In this document: positions 34,801 through 45,831 of the stretch, in pieces
Layout of the letters: each line of letters opens with the position of its first letter
Position numbering within the stretch: the stretch's first letter is position 1
From: Pachypanchax playfairii
Taxonomy: Eukaryota; Chordata; Actinopteri; Cyprinodontiformes; Aplocheilidae
Reading direction: 5' to 3'
NCBI GenBank assembly: GCA_006937955.1
Contig: SSNP01000014.1
Coordinates: 1-64,000 of the forward strand
Length of the DNA: 64,000 bases
Translations under genes and position numbers: made by a program
Notes under the pieces: model-generated
What the model was told of the DNA's origin: nothing
Databases searched by the model: none
Seen by the model: the letters and a program-made list of their open reading frames with translations, nothing else

Positions 34801-36634
34801 CTCCAACTGAGTGGGTAAGAAATCCAGGCACTAAATTTCTAGTGCACAGACTCTGGTACCCCAAAAAACAACACTAAAAAATAATATGGCAGCACCCATA
34901 AATGGGATATTACAGCTTTCTTTTTTCTTATACAATTGAAGTAGACAGACATGTTGTCCATCTTTATATACAGGCCGTGAATCAAAGCAGCATCCCTAAA
35001 ATTTGAAGTTCAATCAGATTACAACAGCTTGTCACATATTGACATGCAGATATTCAGTTCTGCAATCTGGCTCTATTACAAGGGCATTCTGGGTACTTGG
35101 AGGCCACATTCAATCATGAAAGAGTGGAGAATTCAAACAGAAAATGTTCAGAAATAAGACTCAGTGGCCAAAAGAAGAACAAATAGTAGATTTACACACA
35201 AAAAGGGTTTGTTTATTTACTGTGACAAGTTTAAGAGTGCTTGGGTCTATTGTCCCGAGAACACGAGGCATTAAAATGGTTTCGATCTCTGTTGGATTGT
35301 GATCAAAGAGTGGACCAGTGGTCCTGACTTGCTTCTACTATGAAATACCTACAGGTGTAAATGAGATCTAGGTTTCAATATTGCAGAGTATTCTATTCTA
35401 GGTCTCTCCTATCTAGGTGTCTCCAACAACCTGCACAACAATAAATAGTGACAGAATCAGCCTCAACACACAGAGTTGTTGCTATATGAAGCATTTTGGT
35501 GGCTATTCTGAGGTGGGATGTCCTTACCAAGATATAAACCTAAAGTATGTAACAAGAAACATTGTAGAAATGTATCTAAGTTATTTAACTTCACAGTAAA
35601 CTGTAGGAAAACAAAGAGTTAAGACTCAATGCTGTTTTATTTTCTTCACAGAAGAGTATTTAGTTAGCTTTTATCATTCACGCAAAAAAAATAGCAGCTC
35701 TTTGCATTGTATTTTATTCGGATGTAGCAGTAATTGTTTGAAAATACTCAGTGTAAAAACCAAAATGCTGTGAAAAACAGCAACTCAATAGAGAAGTTTG
35801 TAGAATTAATGTAAAAAAAGTTGGGGCAGAGCACCAACAGTAACTGAAAGAATAGTTTAGTATGGATACTAGCTCCACTTCTTGTTCAAAGAGGCTTCAA
35901 ACTCAGCTGTTTTTGCTAAAGTACAGCAATTGGAAGTCTGTATTGCTTTTTATCTTCTTTGAAAAGCAATACCTGTCATACCTGGTGTGTCATTTTTGGG
36001 CCAAGTATATGGCAATTGTCCCTCTGCTCTTTTCATTCTATCACTCTTTCTGTAACATCTCAGTGTCTGGGTTTTCTTTTTTGACCCTGTGATTTTTGGA
36101 TAACTCTGAATTTTGATTTAAATGTTATGTTCTCTAACATTGTCAGTTTGACATTTGTGCCCAGTGCTTTTCATGACTGTTTTTAAATGTCCTATTTTGG
36201 TGCCATTTCTCTTTGACATTGTGGATAAAACAGCGAAAAATATATTAAATATTCCAGTTTAACATTTAAGGCTCCATATGAGGTTGCTTCATTTTATTCC
36301 GGACCTTGAAAAAAATGAAATCAATGCCGATGGTGCTGGGTCATCGTGATTAAATAAGTTTGATTTAAGGCTGCTGTGGACCGTTAAATGTTTGCTAGTG
36401 TAGGGGTCATTCCATCCTCCCTGGGGAGCTTGTGAATGGTGTAGGAGCTAATGATTTCCCAAGGGATCATATCAATCCCTGTTATGTTTAAATGTTGCTT
36501 TAATTCAATCACTCAGAAGGTCTACTGCAGTCACGCAAAGCCTTTACAGATTTTGCATGGTTTTCTAGCTTTTGTTTCTGCCCTCCTGCCTCTTGTCAGA
36601 ATAAATCTGATGTTCATTATAGTGCATTTGTGGG
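34801..36634. other. Unassigned DNA
   Basis: No gene was recognised. AT-rich texture with short A and T runs. Confidence 0.45.

Positions 36635-36682
<48 letters not shown>
36635..36682. repeat. TG microsatellite (left)
   Basis: About 22 uninterrupted TG units before the first duplicated core. Confidence 0.95.
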
Positions 36683-36684
<2 letters not shown>

Positions 36685-36690
36685 TTGTAT

Positions 36691-36975
36691 TTCTGACCTC
36701 CTGGGGACCCGTTTCCTGACTTTTACTATCTTTCTGGGGTCCGAGGGTTCTTGTGGGGACCGAAGCCTGGTCCCCATGGGGGGGAATCCCCTTTTTAGGG
36801 TTAGGGGTTAGGTTTATAGGTATGGTGTGAACAGAGTTTTAGTTAGTCTTAGGGTTAGTTATAGATCAGTAATGGTTAAGGTTAGGAAAAGGGTTTGGGT
36901 TAGGTATAAATCTAGTTACTAAAATCAATGGAAGTCAATGGACGGTCCCCATAAGGATACCAAAACACACTTGTG
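36691..36975 (+). repeat. Tandemly duplicated 285 bp core, copy 1
   Basis: The core starts ttctgacctcctggggaccc and ends ggtccccataaggatacc plus a caaaacacacttgtg tail. GGGGACC and GGTCCCC near the two edges form a short inverted repeat, and GGGTTAGGGGTTAGG lies inside. The family is a fish repeat usually found between TG tracts. Copy 2 begins exactly 312 bp later and differs at only two positions over 285 bp. The short open frames here on both strands are chance ones. Confidence 0.9.
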
Positions 36976-36976
36976 G

Positions 36977-37002
36977 GTGTGTGTGTGTGTGTGTGTGTGT
37001 GT
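36977..37002. repeat. TG microsatellite (middle)
   Basis: TG tract between the two copies. With one core it makes up the 312 bp duplication unit. Confidence 0.95.
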
Positions 37003-37282
37003 TTCTGACCTCCTGGGGACCCGTTTCCTGACTTTTACTATCTTTCTGGGGTCCGAGGGTTCTTGTGGGGACCGAAGCCTGGTCCCCATGGGGGGGAATC
37101 CCCTTTTTAGGGTTAGGGGTTAGGTTTATAGGTATGGTGTGAATAGAGTTTTAGTTAGTCTTAGGGTTAGTTATAGATCAGTAATGGTTAAGGTTAGGAA
37201 AAGGGTTTGGGTTAGGTATAAATCTAGTTACTAAAATCAATGGAAGTCAATGGACGGTCCCCATAAGGATAACAAAACACAC

Positions 37283-37287
<5 letters not shown>
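37003..37287 (+). repeat. Tandemly duplicated 285 bp core, copy 2
   Basis: Aligned at a constant offset of 312 to copy 1, with a T for C at 37144 (36832 in copy 1) and an A for C at 37272 (36960 in copy 1). No gaps are needed. The near-identity points to a recent duplication or recent gene conversion. It can also be an assembly duplication artefact. Confidence 0.9.

Positions 37288-37339
<52 letters not shown>
37284..37339. repeat. TG microsatellite (right)
   Basis: About 26 TG units, ending in tgcgtgcatgc. It closes the duplicated block. Confidence 0.95.
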
Positions 37340-37341
<2 letters not shown>

Positions 37342-39479
37342 CATGCTTGGACTTGTCAACGTAATTGTGAATTTATTTATTTATTTATCATTTATTTTTT
37401 TAAGGCGGTACTTGTCAATGAAACTTAAGCATGATCATTTTTCTAAGTGGACAAATGGAGCCAGTGGCACTTCTAATCTCTATGGTATCCTGGGTGACGG
37501 CCCTCTTTAGCCTCCCTTTGCTCTTTGTGAGGATTGTTCAAGTGACAGTCTGCAGAAACATATTGAGTTTATTTGTAACATCACTGTTTCTCCATATTGC
37601 ACGGAGAAAACTGAGAACGGTTTGACATCAAACACAGTCTGTAACGAAGCTTTAACGCTTTCCTCACTGTCCTCGGTTGTAAACTTTAGTAAGCCTCTTT
37701 TTTTTTTTTTAGCAGCTCGGTGTGTGGGATGCCTTCTCATGTCAATGGAACACCACTATGGGTGGTGGATCACCCATATATAAAGCAGCTACTGAATAAA
37801 GCAATTATTTTATTTGCTATGTTTCTGGTAATTATGTTTTTTTTTTTTTTTTTTCAATTTCTACTGTCATACATAGAAAATGTTTTACCACTGTGTTGGT
37901 AAATAATCCTGTACTGTCTATTTTCTATGTTTTTAACTATTGATATACTTTTTATTATAATACTTGTGAAGCGCTGTACAAAAATATAAAAACAAAATTC
38001 ACAACTGGAGAAAAAGTTTTAAAATGAGTGTAGGCACCAAAAAAAAAATACTCTCCAAAAAATTAATTAAATAGTTTGGACAACAATGATAAAAAGATCC
38101 AAATCCAGTTTATTGTTAAAATACCGGATTCATTTTTCCACAACCTTAACAGTGTAACATGTTCTTCTTCATCACGGTTACTGGAGTTCATCTCTAAATT
38201 TACTGAAGCTGATTGCTTTTTCTTTTTTGACCTTTGTACCTCCCTGCTGGAGAAATGAGCCAGCGCACATTTTACTGACCTACAATAAGAAACCCCAGAA
38301 AATCCCTGGATTTACCTGTTCTCAGTTTTCAAAAGTCATGTGTAAATTTATACAAGCTGTGGTTTACTAATTCCCACTGGACAGGGACAGGACCATTTTT
38401 GAAGGATTTTAAATTATTAGAAAGCATAAAAAGTGGTAGAACAACTTTTCTGAATAGTCAAAGACTAAATAAAACAGCTTTGAATGTGTAGATAATATGT
38501 GAAGCTATATGACTGTACAGTATCATGATTTGGAAAATTTGAGTATTCATCATGGCCCTTTAAGTCTCTAAAATAAAATAAGTGCTTTTACATTAGACGT
38601 TTTGCTCAGAAAAAAAGTGAGACGCAGTAAAAGATGGAAAGGAAAAAAAATTCTACTTTTTTATTTTTTCATTTTATGACCACACTACATATCCAAATGT
38701 AAAGCTGAAAAGATTTAAATAAAAGTTTTAAAATCCAAAATTCACTATGACTACAAATTGGATATTCTTTCTTTGACAGCTGATTTTGATCAATTTCACC
38801 TGAAACTAATGACTGAACATCAGAGCAAACATGCTAATCTTGCAGTAGTCGGAGAAGTGATGCTCCTCAACAAGCGCCTGCACAAAAGAGGCTTGTCAGT
38901 TGGATAAGCTCCAACAGCTGTGCTCTTATGACTTTAGTACCGAATATTCATAAAGGAAGTCTCAACATCCCTTGGGACTTTTCAAACTCCAAAGCTTGAG
39001 AGTTTACATTCACACTCGAGCCTGCATGAGTGAAACCAGAAAAAAGTACAAGCTTGAGAGCGAACAACTGGCAGATCAAACCACAGACATGCAGGAACAA
39101 CATCTGGGCTTTCTGGGGACTTTTGTTGTTGTTTTTTATCCCTCTTAAATAAACTAGACAAAGACTCTTAGTGGCTGCTCACTACTTATTAAAATAAATA
39201 TTTTTTAATCACTTCTAGGGGATTTATTACTGATTATCAACTTGTATATAACAAGCAAGGATATTTAAAGATTGCAGATTGGAGGGTTTTCCAGATTTCC
39301 TAGCTGACATGACAAATACCTTTTTTTGTTATTTTGGCATTTGTCAAGTCAGCTCGAAAATCTGGTAAACACTTCTCATTTATCTTTCAATGGAACAGTT
39401 TATAATGCAGGAATTAATCATCCCACCTTCTGATACACTCTGTAGCTGTGTGTGTAAAAACACCTACAGCACTTTAATA
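37340..39479. other. Unassigned DNA
   Basis: No gene was recognised. T12 and T17-type runs lie near 37700 and 37839. The text cttgtgaagcgctgtacaaa near 37963 resembles the 3' end of fish L2-like LINEs but is too short to call. Confidence 0.4.
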
Positions 39480-39760
39480 ATTTAGAAATGCCATTTCAAA
39501 CGCAGAGCTTTGGTGATGGAGTGAGACATATTCTTGCAGTTTTAAAGAGTGCTTCTCTCTCTGCTGTTTCTGTGCTTGATGTATTTGTGGCAGAAGGCTA
39601 TTTGGATTGTCCAAGGACAACTGCAATCTCACACAAAGAGAGAACAAATTGCTCACACCTGTTAATCTTGATAGGTGTGTTTTCGCCGGAATACCATTAA
39701 CACTATTTACTTCGTCAATCAAACGCTTTTGGCAAATGAAGAGCAACATTTGATGCTAAA
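39480..39760. promoter_or_regulatory. Candidate cis-regulatory block with a T-box palindrome
   Basis: The block has mixed composition and is open on both strands for more than 200 bp without gene-like motifs. TCACACCT (39653-39660) and AGGTGTG (39673-39679) are T-box-type half-sites facing each other across 12 bp. A role is inferred from motif arrangement only. Confidence 0.3.
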
Positions 39761-40054
39761 AGAGGACAGAATTCACAATGAAAGAGACCTTGTGTGCTAT
39801 CAAACTATTGCTTCCTCAACTGTGTGTTGAAGGTCTTTTTTTAAAGGTATGTATTAGGGTAATTTGTGTGTGCACAAGAAACACCAAAATAAGTTCCCTT
39901 ATGAAAAGGATTGTGTGATGGAGTCAAGTGACTCAGCATGTCACTTGATAGGGTTAAATAATAGGATTTAGGAGTTCTTTTGAACCACAATCTTGTTGTA
40001 TTTTTGACCAAATATTGTTACAGACATTCAGTTAAAATGAGCACATATACTACT
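39761..40054. other. Unassigned spacer
   Basis: Nothing was recognised. Confidence 0.45.
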
Positions 40055-40597
40055 TAGAGGTGGGAAAAATGATCGATTCTAAGATGCATCGCGATTCGGC
40101 CGTGCACGATTCTGCATTGATGCAGCATGTGACATAATCGTGATTCCCACTCAATCCAGGTTTTCAAGTGTCCTTGTCTTTAAGCTGCTAAAAATGTTTT
40201 ATCCAGCACACTTTGAATGAAAAACAAGGAATTGTTTTATTTGAATATTTGCACTTTTAAATAGACTGGCTAATCCTATGCTATTTGTTTTGGTATACTA
40301 CATGTGAAATGTAGAATCCTGTCTTATAGCTGCTGTACTGAAAATTGTATTTTTTATACATACATTTTTTTTATTTAAGTAATAGGCAGCACACTTTAAA
40401 AATGGTCGTTCACTTCAGTGGAAAGATTTGTTTTGTCAGGTATACCGTAATAAAAAAGAATTCAAAACAATATCCGACTGCTTGTAGTAAGTTATTGAAA
40501 AATTGAGTGCGAAGAATCGTGATGTATTGCAGAATTAAAACGAATCTTTAGGCAGATAATCGGAATCGGATCGAATCGTGAGGCAGGTAGAGATGCA
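40055..40597. mobile_element. hAT-like non-autonomous transposon relic, about 540 bp
   Basis: The left side starts agaggtgggaaaaatgatcg then attctaagatgcatcgcgat and the right side ends with cggaatcggatcgaatcgtg then aggcaggtagagat. This is a well-known fish repeat layout that starts with GGTGGGAAAAATCGAT and ends GAATCG...GTAGAGATTCCCACC. The right terminal TTCCCACC is lost here, so no intact inverted repeat remains. The CpG-containing GAATCG and GATCG motifs set both ends off from the AT-rich flanks. The superfamily is recalled, not proven. Confidence 0.55.
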
Positions 40598-41724
40598 CAG
40601 CTGTTATTACTGGACTCCTAATCTGACCATCTACAATTCAAAGCAGAAAGGCCAGTGGAGTAACTGACTGGTTGCACTCACCTTGACTTGACACATCTAA
40701 TGATGTTTTTTGTGGACTTTTATTTGATCTCAGCACTCATATGACTTTCTGTCATAAATCATATCTTTCAGAGGATCACCAGGTCTCTCCCAGACAGGTA
40801 GAGACTATTGTGAGGAAATCCCACCATGTACATTATTACAAAAGTTCCTCTGGGATGTTTGTTCTACCCACTACTTTTTTGTTTCTACAGAAACGATTGC
40901 TCCTCTTTAACGTTTTCAGATATGTTATCACAGTCAGCCATCTCTAGGATCACTGGGAGCAGGAACAAATAAATCAACTTATGAAACAAATGACAAAACA
41001 GTGTAAACTAAATGTGTGTTTCATTTTAAAAGCAGCATAATACCAGCGACGAACAGAGTCAATCAGCCATTACATTTATTAAAATGTCACCTGAACCAAG
41101 TCATAACAAAGAAATCAAAGTGCTATCACATCATTTGGGAAATCTTAAAACAATGCTGATGTGCAAATGGACAATCAGTATATTTTACTGCCTTTTTGTG
41201 GATATGAATATAGCAAATACAATTACATAATTCAATACTTTTATAGACAATATGAACTGTCTAGTAAAAAATACACTGTAGCAAGAACATCTCTGAACAC
41301 TTACATTTCATGGATATAATATTAAGTCTTTCACAAATAGTAAATAATATTTGTGTGTTTATTTGAAAATGGAGAACATTATTCAGCTAATTTCCCGTGT
41401 GCAAATAAAAGATAAATTCAGCATGTGATGTTTCTCCCATGATACCTCCGAGGAAGATGATGCATCTCAGCACAGGTAGGATTAAGAACTCCCATCTGTT
41501 TTTTTTTTATATCAAACCAACCTGAAATACATACAATGGTGAAAACATAAACTCTCATCATGAGAAAGCCTAAGAGAAGAAAGTTCACCTTGCTACAGGG
41601 ACTGTGCCTGTTCTACTGAGCTGTCAATGGCTTTGCTACGTGCAATTCCACTGTCTGGTTTGGTTAAGTTACAAAATTGGAAATAAGAAGATAGACAGCT
41701 CAAACCTTTGATAAGACCACTGAT
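40598..41724. other. Unassigned AT-rich DNA
   Basis: No gene was recognised. Confidence 0.45.
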
Positions 41725-41915
41725 GCCTTACTGCCTTACTCACCCAGGACCAGAATCAGGAAAAGCCAGCAGGAAACATCATTTCAGACCCCTTACATCC
41801 AGGCTACAATTACTCTAATCTGTCCAACACTTCAGCTTTGAGCAGGAATACACCCAAGTGTAAGAGCAGCTTGTCCCACAGATCAGCTTTTATTGTGAAC
41901 CATTGTACTGCCTAA
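41725..41915 (+). pseudogene. LINE polymerase C-terminal relic
   Basis: One plus-strand frame reads AGNIISDPLHPGYNYSNL at about 41769-41822 and later KCKSS, then SAF (near 41861-41890). The order matches the C-terminal block of fish LINE polymerases (AR.II.DPSHPG..LF.LLPSGRRY....KTSRHK.SFFP). The LLPSGRR segment is not preserved. The call rests on spacing and on the IISDP.HPGY match; it could still be coincidence. Confidence 0.4.
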
Positions 41916-43254
41916 CAAGGCCTCTCCAAATGAAAAATTCTCAATTTTTTCCACAAAATTACACTGTTTGTTTACTTAAATCCTCTGTACATAGAATCTT
42001 CTCAGAAACTGCATCATACTTTGCATCCAGACTGGCATTATACATAAGGGAGTGCAAATATATACTTTTTTAAAATTATTTTTAGAGTTTTACATACCTA
42101 ATTGCTCTTAGTGGAATGTTTTATGCAAGCATCATTATTTTTATTATTTAGTGTTAGAAAAAAAAGTGTGTTTTGTTTTCTCAAAATAAATTTAAAAAAT
42201 GGCAACAATTAATGATGCCCCATCATTTCTGCAAACAACAAGATGATCAGAATGCCGAATATACATTTTAAAAATGATAAAACATGAGATGCACCAACAA
42301 ACAGGTTGAGAAGGTGTGTAAGAGTGTAGAGAAGAGAAAATTTGCAAACAAATAGAAAAAAACTATGTGGGTAGAGTCAGTTTTGCAGAAGTGGAGCAAC
42401 TCTGTGGTCTCATAGGGACGGATCATACTGGAAAAGCTTTATTGGAAATATTTGTTTCAGGGCTGTGATTAAATTAGACAGCTGTTCAATATCACACTAA
42501 AAATACAGAACCCATAATACCTCCTACTCTGGTGTATCCTGAGGTGCTGCTACTTGTAACCATTCACTGTTATTTATTAACAAACATTTGAGTCAGTAAA
42601 CTTTATTTTGAACATATAGCAGTCCTTGTATATAACTTTATTCTTTCAGAATGTTATTTCTGTTTCAATAAATTGCACAATTTAGACCATCATGAACACA
42701 TTTAAGAGAAAGTATATTTAACATGAACCTACTTATCCTTTTAGAAAAAGCTTAGCACAGTTGTAGAGTCTGTTTTACCTTTTGATCATCAGTCTATTCA
42801 GATACATAGTAAGGTGTCAAACTATTACTTAAATAACTCTGCAACACACGTTGCAACATATTGACCAGAATTGATCTAAAGGTTGTGAAGGATGTATTAA
42901 TAATTAAAAAAAACCTTCTTAACACTTCCACAGCAATCAAAGCATAATCATTCCACTGAACGCCAAGACCTGGTGGGCTTCATCTTAGTCAGGTATCAAG
43001 ATACTTATATCTACTAGAGTTTGAGTCACATTCATAACATTTAACAGAATCTGGTTTACAAACACAAGGAATTTGATTCTGGTTCACTTGTACTTACAGA
43101 CAGATATGTATGTATTGATAAATAGGCATTGTACACGCATGAGATACATTAGCAGCAATGTCCACTATAAATGTCTTATAAGTGATTTGAAGTCAGGATA
43201 TACAGATAAAATATAATTATTTCATGAGAGAATAAGTTTTGTTCATTAAGAGTG
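41916..43254. other. Unassigned AT-rich DNA
   Basis: No gene was recognised. Confidence 0.45.
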
Positions 43255-43745
43255 TTAAACATGTTTGTTAACATGGTGACGGTCTGGAGGAAGAAACTGG
43301 TCTTATGTTTTGTGGTTTTGGTGTTTGGTGTTTAGCTCCGCCCTGAGGGGAGAGGTAAGATCCTCTGTGAGAAGGTCTCTGCTGATGCTGCCTGCCCTTT
43401 TCCTGACTCTGGAGGACCCCAGGTCCTGGATGAAGACGTCCAGGTCCTGGATGGAGACATCCATGTCGGCAGATTAGCACCAGTGATCCTCTCTGCAGTC
43501 AGTTTCTGTCAAGCTTGTTGGTTGAGCCAAACCAGACTGTGATGGACTGGGAGAGGATGGACTCAGTGATCACTGTGGAGAAGTTCACCAGCAGCTCTTG
43601 TGGCAGGATAAATGTCTTGAGCTGCTGCAGGAAGTTCAGCCTCTGCTGGACTTTTTTAATGACCTTGTCTATGTTGACTGTCCGTTTCAGATCCTGGGTG
43701 AACATACACTCGTACTGTGGAACTCTAAACAGGTGCTGAGGATAA
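43255..43745 (-). pseudogene. LINE polymerase C-terminal region, minus strand, frameshifted
   Basis: On the minus strand the frame from 43705 reads FTQDLKRTVNIDKVIKKVQQ (43642-43702), then RLNFLQQLKTFILPQELLVN, ESILSQSITVWFGSTNKLDR. This matches the post-RT region of a fish non-LTR retrotransposon (KKAQQRL.FLR.L...LP..LL..FY...IES.L...ITVWFG). A stop follows near 43499 and the homology continues in another frame with AERITGANLPT (about 43470-43502), then LPLPSGRS and TKTTKHKTSFF (43280-43330 region), the LLPSGRR and KT.RHK.SFF blocks. The copy is 5'-truncated and frameshifted and carries a 21 bp tandem duplication (43420-43461). Rex1/CR1-like by resemblance. Confidence 0.75.
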
Positions 43746-44973
43746 CTATATCAACTGACTTACATTGTGACTGTCTATGAAATTCAGTTTTACAAATGTT
43801 AATCACTAATAATTTAATCCTGTCACATCTGCAGTAAACTGTCTTTTGTTTATGATCACATCCTCCTCAGATGAGCTTAAGATGGTCCCACCTAGCTTTT
43901 AGTTTGAATCAGTGCAATGTAATTATGAAAGATAAAAGATACTGTTTACGTACAACCCCACACCCCCCAAACCCTGAAAACATTTTAAGCTTTTTTTATT
44001 TTTGATTTATTGAAGCAATACATGGTGGGAAAAAAAATCATGGCAGTAGTGTAAGCCAGTGTTTGAGATTAGACTTCTGCTATCAGATAATCCAATTTGA
44101 TAAGATACCTTAGGCAGCTGAAAAATGGCGAGCACATTTTTTTAAAGATAGATCTAAACAGATAGGGTTGAACTAAAAGTAAATTAGTTCTCTATTACAA
44201 GCCTCCATCTGATGATTTTAAGACTAAAACCCTTTTAAAATAACACTTTTGTCCCGTTGCTAGTGCACATCTTTTTGTTTCCCTGGTGGTGTGAAACTAG
44301 CTGAAGAAAAAGGAGACAGGTGATAATTAAATAGAATGGTTTAAAAGATAAATCAAAAACAAAGTTAAACATGAGCAACCATTCATGAACAGAAGGCCTG
44401 TAGCAGCACTTATCAGATACTTTTAATCAAACCCTGACATTTCTATATTGGTCATTTCACACCATGTAAGTCAATAGTACTCGGTGTGACCTTGATGAGT
44501 CATATCACAGTGACTTCATGTGACAAGAGTGTGTGAACATCTGGCAGCTCTTGAACATGTCCACACTAACTGAATAATTTTGTAGCTACTATTTTCTACG
44601 CTTATACTGTATTTTTTTGGGCCAGAAATAAAAACAGCTTTTAGATACCGTGAGCTTAGGGGAAATGCAGGTTCTAGAGAGATGCTGCCATATAGTGTCA
44701 AATTTGATGGGAGTAGTTGAGAAGAATTTATAGTGTAGGCATTTAAATGGACAAGCTGTCCAACCACTGAATTTGAATGCATGCTGTAACTTTTAGACCC
44801 CCTGACTTTGGACGAGGACCCTGCAATGCTCTCTACAACCTACACAACCCATTAAATCCATGTTCTGGCTGTTTTGTTTTTTGTTTTTTTTTGTAGTTGA
44901 TATTCCCTTTTAAAAGTATCCTTCAACAAACTCCTGATTAAATTTCCTGCTTGTTTCTTCTCTTTTTTTCAAC
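43746..44973. other. Unassigned AT-rich DNA
   Basis: No gene was recognised. A T-rich tract lies at 44875-44895. Confidence 0.45.
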
Positions 44974-44978
44974 TTCTC
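44974..44978. repeat. Putative target-site duplication (left), TTCTC
   Basis: These five bases abut the LTR edge and recur exactly at 45827-45831, the first bases after the assembly gap. Confidence 0.7.
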
Positions 44979-45703
44979 TGTCACGGGCTCTGACAGTTTG
45001 TTGACCCACATGCCGGACTCAGACTCAGACACAGATTGTTCGGTGCAAAAGTGAACAGGTTTATTTACAAGTGCTGTAGTGAACATCAATATATACAGTG
45101 GAGAATGTGCTCGGTGATCTGGTGCGTCAGGTGGATCTCAGGACTGTAAGGGGAGAGGAGAGTTAGTGCTCGAGCCGGTTGATGAGAGCAGGAGATATTG
45201 CAGGGTAAGGAGGAGGAGGAGTGACTCACAGAGTTCGCAGCGGTAATGCTCGGGAGGAGGACAGGTCCAGTGTGGTGCTGTGCGGGAGGTGGTGAGTCCA
45301 GGTCGGGTGAGAACGCTGGAGGGAGGTAGTGCAGGTTCCAGGAGATCAGGCGCTGGACACAGAAGGATCCTCGGACACACAAGGAGCAGGGTGACGATAA
45401 TCCTGGAGACAGCAGGTTAATCGAACACGAGGAAAAAAAACTCTTCTCAAAAAGCACACAGAAAAACTCGGAATAATCACTAGGAATGAATCACTAGGAG
45501 AGCACATAGAAGTTACCATATAGGTTAACAACCAGGCGCTGAATGAACGTCTGCCTTGTCCTTAAGTAGCACCCTGCTCCTCATCAGCTCTGATCTCCAC
45601 CAGGTGTAATCAATCTACCTCGCGCTCCAGCGTAGCTTCAATCTGCAAGCAGATGACTCACCCGACACAGAAATGCACAGCACATAATACACTGAACCTG
45701 ACA
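44979..45703 (-). mobile_element. 3' LTR of a Ty3/gypsy retrotransposon, 725 bp, minus strand
   Basis: Read on the minus strand the LTR begins TGTCAGG (45697-45703) and ends CCCGTGACA (44979-44987), giving the paired TGTCA/TGACA termini expected of an LTR. A poly(A) signal AATAAA lies on the minus strand at 45060-45065, about 80 bp from the 3' edge, where transcripts would end. A polypurine tract and the end of pol directly precede the 5' edge, which identifies this as the 3' LTR and not a solo LTR. The composition is much less AT-rich than the surroundings. The 123-codon minus-strand frame at 45086-45457 lies wholly in the LTR and is not a gene. Confidence 0.85.
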
Positions 45704-45716
45704 TTACCTCCCCCTC
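45704..45716 (-). other. Polypurine tract for plus-strand priming
   Basis: On the minus strand the sequence is GAGGGGGAGGTAA immediately before the LTR start TGTCAGG. A purine run abutting the 3' LTR is the primer site for second-strand synthesis in LTR retrotransposons. It overlaps the pol stop codon. Confidence 0.8.
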
Positions 45717-45816
45717 AACGACCGCCACCTGGCGGTACGGCACGAGATGCCTCAAAATCCCTGATGAGCTGGGGATCCTGAATAAAGGAGGCCGGCACCC
45801 AGGAGCGATCTTCTGG
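45715..45816 (-). pseudogene. C-terminal end of gypsy pol (integrase/chromodomain tail), cut by the gap
   Basis: The minus strand from 45816 reads PEDRSWVPASFIQDPQLI then RDFEASRAVPPGGGR and a TGA stop (45715-45717), 33 residues without a break. EDRSWVPASFI.DP.LI.DF is the C-terminal part of the chromodomain-like tail found after integrase in fish Ty3/gypsy elements, where it helps target insertion. The frame is open up to the gap, so nothing here shows that the element is dead; the rest of gag-pol is not in the assembly. Recognised by family pattern, no search possible. Confidence 0.85.
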
Positions 45817-45826
45817 NNNNNNNNNN
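45817..45826. other. Assembly gap (10 N)
   Basis: The only run of Ns in the window. It interrupts the gypsy element between the pol C-terminus and the right-hand target duplication, so its real length is probably several kilobases. Confidence 0.95.
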
Positions 45827-45831
45827 TTCTC
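45827..45831. repeat. Putative target-site duplication (right), TTCTC
   Basis: First five bases after the gap, identical to 44974-44978 at the outer edge of the 3' LTR. Confidence 0.65.

Noticed and set aside
36795..37230. TTAGGG-like tracts as an interstitial telomere
   Set aside because: Only a few irregular GGGTTAGGGGTTAGG steps occur, inside a known type of dispersed repeat and present in both copies.
36451..37510. Frames with poly-VCVC or poly-THTH segments
   Set aside because: They are translations of TG microsatellites and of the duplicated repeat core.
45086..45457. 123-codon minus-strand open frame
   Set aside because: It lies entirely inside the gypsy LTR, reads in the LTR's GC-rich stretch, and shows no domain.
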